DNA of 64,000 nucleotides from Phlyctochytrium arcticum (Eukaryota > Chytridiomycota > Chytridiomycetes > Chytridiales > Chytridiaceae), in assembly GCA_025602905.1 (NCBI GenBank), contig JAHLKI010000021.1, positions 421,377-485,376 on the forward strand, written 5' to 3'. This document shows, in pieces, positions 60,572 through 64,000 of this stretch (positions within the stretch are counted from its first letter, which is position 1; every line of letters begins with the position of its first letter). The translations under genes were made by a program, and so were the position numbers. Below the pieces are notes generated by a model. That model had not been told where the DNA came from. It worked only from the letters and a program-made list of their open reading frames with translations, and did not search any database.

Positions 60572-62995
60572 ATGACCTCCAAGCCTTCGAAGACTCGCAA
60601 GGGGCAGAAGGGTGCCGCCGACGGTGAAGCGTCGAAGCGTGACAAGAAGGCGGACGAGGCCGTGGGGAAGCAAGAGGAACAACCGTTCCGTGAGAGGGAG
60701 GAAGAGACCATGGAGTCAGAGGACGACATGGACCTTACCGCGGGGCGAAGTGAGATGGAGGAAGGCGAGACCGTCGATGACCTTATGGAAGTCGAGGGTG
60801 GAGCTGACCCCTCTCCCCCTGCTGGGCAACCCCTCACTGAGCAACGTCGTGGGTCGACTGGCGCAACGCTTGGCGGAAGCCTTGCGGAGTTGAAGTTGAC
60901 CGCGACCGACGCCAGGGACAAGGGTAAGGGCCCAATCCCCGAGACCGAGGCAGAGCTTTGTGCTCTCCGCGACGAAGTAGTCCGGTTGAAGGGACAGCTC
61001 CGGGAGCAGGAAGCGCAGGTACCCGGAATGCCGGTGAACCCTGGATCCACTCCCCATGTAGGCAGCTCTTTCTTTGAAGTGAGCGAGCTGAAGTCCTTGC
61101 AGAAGTCGGCGAGCGAGGCTCGTTTTGCGGGAATTCGGGAGGATTGCACGGCCGAAAGGGTCCGTGACTTCTTGGTACGTCATCACGACTACCTGGACCA
61201 CCCGTCTTCAGGAACCGCATACGACAACCGGATGCGTACTGGCTATGTGCAGTACATGGAGCGTCATCTGACGGGAGCCGCGAGATCGTGGTTGGACTCA
61301 CTTGGTCCATCTCGCCCCCGTTGCAGAACGGACTTTGAAGCGATGTTGCGGAGTCGCTTCATGGAACGTAACCCAAGACCTCGGGTTATTGCCCAATTGA
61401 GAGGGTTGCAATGCAGCAACTACTCGGAGTACCTAGCGGTTTTTAACCGTCTGACCTCCCAACTGGCTGTAGGAGGAGAGCCACTGCCCGATTCCGAGGT
61501 TCGCGCCCTTTTCAGGGATGGGTTGAACCGAGGAGGGCATGTCTGGGCTTCTATGGGCAAAGACATTTTGCGTCATGCCCATTCAGTGAGGTCGGCCAAT
61601 GCAGGTATCGCTCCAGCCACAGTGGCGGACCTGCAGCGCATTGGATCGGAGTTGTTGGAGATTTTCTCCCTCGACAACAACGGCAAGTATGTCTATGCCG
61701 CCGGCGCACCCACTGAGGGTTCCGCGCCCACCGATCCCGCCAACCCTGGACCTTCCGGATCGTCTTCCAAGAGAGGGAAGGCGAGTGTATCCGCGGTTCA
61801 GTCTCGCGATTCTCGCAAGGCGGCACCTTATCACAAAGGTGGTAAGGGCAGTGGTCAGAACGGAGGGAGTTCTGGATCCGGCAACCGCAAAGAGGGCGGT
61901 TCGTCTGGGAACAGACCGCAAGGGGGGGGCCCCGGCCTTCTTTTGTTTTGTCTGTGGGAGCACTGCGCACGTTGCCCGCATGTGCCCCAACAAAGCCACT
62001 GGTCCTTCGGGAAACTAGAGGGGATGGGCGAAGACGGCACAGGCCGTCCATCCTTAGATGTTAGTGTTTCTTGTACTTTGACAAATACATTATCATCTGT
62101 AAACTCTGTGTCTTTGCATCCGTTGGTACCGTCCGAAGGTTCATCCGTGAAAGGAGAAGCTACGCATACCGTAGGCAGTGAGCGACCGTCTGGCGTGGTT
62201 CGGGTTGCTCCTGCTGAGGTCGCGAAGGGTTCTTCCGCCACAAATGAAACTCCGAGGCGTTCACCGCCAGGGATGATTGATCCTGCCATCTCACCATATG
62301 CCTTTGTGATCCATGGGAAGCTGAACGGCAAGATGGCCCGAATGCTCATTGATACGGGCTGTGACACGATGATGGTCAGTGACAAATGGGTTCGGAAACA
62401 TGGTTTTCCAACCCATTCTCCTCCCACGACCATTGAGGTTGAGTGGGGTGACGACGGGGAAACATTCATGTCCACGCGTATGATGAAGGGTGACCTGGAG
62501 ATCTACACGAACGCGGGCCAAAAGATCGGCTTCCAGGAAGCTCCGTTCATTGTGGCACCGCTCCGAGTTGATGTCATCTTGGGACTCCCCTTCATCCTGG
62601 ACCTTGAATCCCTCCAAATCGACAAGGTCGATGATTACCCCCGTCTGTCCTTCACTAAGGAGGGGACTCGCCACTATTGTGAAGCGCGACCTGTGTCACG
62701 CAAGTGGTCGGGAAAGTTGAGCTGCAACGCCAGTTCTCTGCGTTACTTCGCTTGCAAACCGAGCTCCTCACGCCTGAAGTCGCCGTCGGAGCTTCCTGGA
62801 GTGAAGCAGATTCCAGAGCTCCTTCGGGCAGACAGGTTTTTACGCGGTGTGCGGAAAAAGGAGTTTGTCTCGGTGTTTGCTGTACAAGTTGACGTTGAGC
62901 GCTGGATTGAGGGGGGTGGCCGTGTGCGTGTCGCTCCTGCCTCCGCGCGGGTGAGTGCACTGTCACAGGGGGTGAGATTTGGGGGTGGGGGGTAG
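60572..62995 (+). mobile_element. Ty3/gypsy-type Gag-protease ORF, no reverse transcriptase
   Basis: Intronless frame of 807 residues from ATG 60572. A charged start and coiled coil precede a retrotransposon Gag domain (V-Q-Y-M-E-R-H-L-T-G-A-A-R-S-W-L-D-S-L, F-E-A-M-L-R-S-R-F, R-P-R-V-I-A-Q-L-R-G-L-Q, Y-L-A-V-F-N-R-L-T-S-Q-L). After a Gly/Ser linker, a retropepsin-like domain has MARMLIDTGCDTMMVS (catalytic D-T-G) and V-D-V-I-L-G-L-P-F-I-L. Between them a CCHC zinc knuckle is present but one frame off. No reverse transcriptase, RNase H or integrase follows, and no LTR pair was found. It is either a truncated retrotransposon or a Gag-protease gene kept alone. Codons are GC-richer than in neighbouring genes. 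Confidence 0.85.
61938..62018 (+). other. CCHC zinc knuckle in the alternative frame
   Basis: In frame 3 the DNA reads F-C-F-V-C-G-S-T-A-H-V-A-R-M-C-P-N-K, a perfect C-x2-C-x4-H-x4-C knuckle, ending at TAG 62016-62018. The long Gag-protease frame is frame 2. An eight-G run at 61922-61929 lies just upstream. Confidence 0.8.
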
Positions 62996-63086
62996 GATAT
63001 CCTCTTATGTGGTATACCCCGGGGACTGTGTAATCCTACCCCCAGCATTACACCCTACACCACATTACACAGCATAACACAGGAGG

Positions 63087-63119
63087 ATTACACAGATTAT
63101 CCTATTACACAGATTATCC
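63087..63119. repeat. Tandem 16-bp repeat
   Basis: attacacagattatcc occurs at 63087-63102 and 63104-63119; several more attacac words precede it (63040-63080). It follows the Gag-protease ORF directly. Confidence 0.85.
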
Positions 63120-63218
63120 AACAATCGAGTCAACACTTTTAAACCGAATAATCTCTCTCCATTATTCATCGAGTGCAGCCACTTCCAGAGGGAATACTCC
63201 CCTTTGAATAAATTATTT

Positions 63219-63662
63219 CTATACAACAGCCGAACTATCTATACAGGTTTTCTTTACAGACTCGTCTACTGACAATTCCCTTTTCCTCTTTTTTGTTTCC
63301 ACTACTTTGAGCCATACTTCCGACTTTGTTAAGTAGGTTTCTCTAATATCTATCGGCAGAGATTTCACATCTACTCGCATTTGTTCTCGTATTATGAATA
63401 GCAATCTCTTCTCCTCCTCTCCATCCATCACTGACATGTCGGTTTTCCCTTGTTTCTTGAATTCTCGCTTGATATAATCGAGTGCTGTTATGTGGGTTTT
63501 GACCAACCTATCGGCTGCTTTAAATTCCTCAGATTGATCCAGTTTGATAAAGTCAAGAACTCGTTGATTTAATTGATCCATTATTCGTTGCTGTTCTCTG
63601 CTGAATTTCTGGGGGAATCTTTGCAAAGCATTGCAGTCTTTTATGTCTTTGGCTAATTGCAT
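63219..63662 (-). CDS. Unrecognised basic helical ORF
   Basis: Open frame of 147 residues from ATG 63662 (MQLAKDIKDCNALQRFPQKF). It is predicted mostly helical (DQLNQRVLDFIKLDQSEEFK, R-L-L-F-I-I-R-E-Q-M-R-V-D-V), and carries a basic cluster (T-K-K-R-K-R-E-L) near the C-terminus that could be a nuclear-localisation signal. Position next to a retroelement and an inverted repeat suggests a mobile-element or orphan protein, but no family is recognised. Confidence 0.4.
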   Translation of the reverse strand: MQLAKDIKDCNALQRFPQKFSREQQRIMDQLNQRVLDFIKLDQSEEFKAADRLVKTHITALDYIKREFKKQGKTDMSVMDGEEEKRLLFIIREQMRVDVKSLPIDIRETYLTKSEVWLKVVETKKRKRELSVDESVKKTCIDSSAVV

Positions 63663-63909
63663 ATCGACGATATGAATTTGCTAAAGACTGGCGAGGAATT
63701 GTCACAAGTGGTTTCACTTCTTATCTCACAGGTCTTACATATCGATATGAAATCGTTGCTTACAGAATGTGTTGAATATATTGTCAGCAAATTCTTATCC
63801 ATATACCATTTGCGGCTCTTCATTATCTCTCATCTTACTTCTTTACTCTCTCACACCTCCATCTGTCTGTAGCACACCTCGTCACCTTTTCTAACACTCT
63901 GTCATTTTG

Positions 63910-63983
63910 CATCGACTTCAGTATTCTGCATATCTGACATTAGGATACGACAATGCCACTTTTGCATATTACTGAAGTCGATG
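63910..63983. repeat. Inverted repeat at the window end
   Basis: catcgacttcagta (63910-63923) and tactgaagtcgatg (63970-63983) are perfect 14-bp inverted copies around a 46-nt spacer. They could be a transposon end, a stem-loop or a palindromic site. Confidence 0.8.
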
Positions 63984-64000
63984 TTGCGTGGTAGGGATAT

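Noticed and set aside
60547..61310. Minus-strand ORFs across the Gag region
   Set aside because: Antisense shadows of the GC-rich Gag frame.

Overview
The window reads as nuclear DNA of a zoosporic, chytrid-like fungus. Its genes carry many short GT-AG introns (about 45-75 nt, some with TACTAAT-like branch points). It mixes fungal or opisthokont housekeeping genes (GPI13/PIG-O, MON2, Mediator MED16, clathrin light chain, CK2 beta, a DUF2985 membrane protein) with genes normally kept only by organisms that build cilia (CFAP210/CCDC173-like, CEP20/FOR20-like, EF-hand WDR49/64-like). No rRNA gene, convincing tRNA gene or CRISPR array was seen.

Layout. 0.2-0.9 kb: seven-exon Dabb-domain gene. 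2.4-10 kb: loosely packed, partly duplicated and decayed DNA, with a Jupiter/HN1-like gene and its broken copy, a decayed PA-domain gene, an unknown gene with a duplicated first exon, and a protein with several SUMO-interaction-like motifs. 10.6-16.4 kb: DUF1275 membrane protein, GPI13 and mitochondrial uS12m. 16.5-21 kb: EF-hand/WD40 protein. 22.2-27.8 kb: kinesin-5 and clathrin light chain. 27.9-39.8 kb: a dense run of a double-PHD MYST acetyltransferase, MED16, mitochondrial thioredoxin, CFAP210-like, CK2 beta, CEP20-like and a COX7c/COX8-like subunit. 40.6-43.9 kb: mobile DNA, with a Helitron/PIF1 helicase remnant, dispersed repeats and an almost complete Fanzor (eukaryotic TnpB-like RNA-guided nuclease) followed by a block of strong hairpins that could be its guide (omega) RNA. 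44-55 kb: MIT-domain NRBF2/Atg38-like protein and MON2. 55.4-55.9 kb: second, truncated Fanzor remnant. 55.9-60.3 kb: DUF2985 protein and two unknown genes. 60.6-63 kb: Ty3/gypsy-type Gag-protease ORF with no reverse transcriptase following it. 63-64 kb: tandem repeats, an unknown ORF and an inverted repeat.

The genes do not form one pathway. The cilium-related genes fit a swimming-spore lifestyle, and the two mobile patches (40.6-43.9 and 55.4-63 kb) are the accessory parts. The most notable observations are the Fanzor locus with its 3' hairpin block, a 5-nt microexon encoding part of the kinesin-5 P-loop, and the Gag-protease ORF with its zinc knuckle out of frame.

Exon boundaries given to the base were worked out by hand from frame and family similarity. 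Where only outer limits are given, internal introns were not all resolved.
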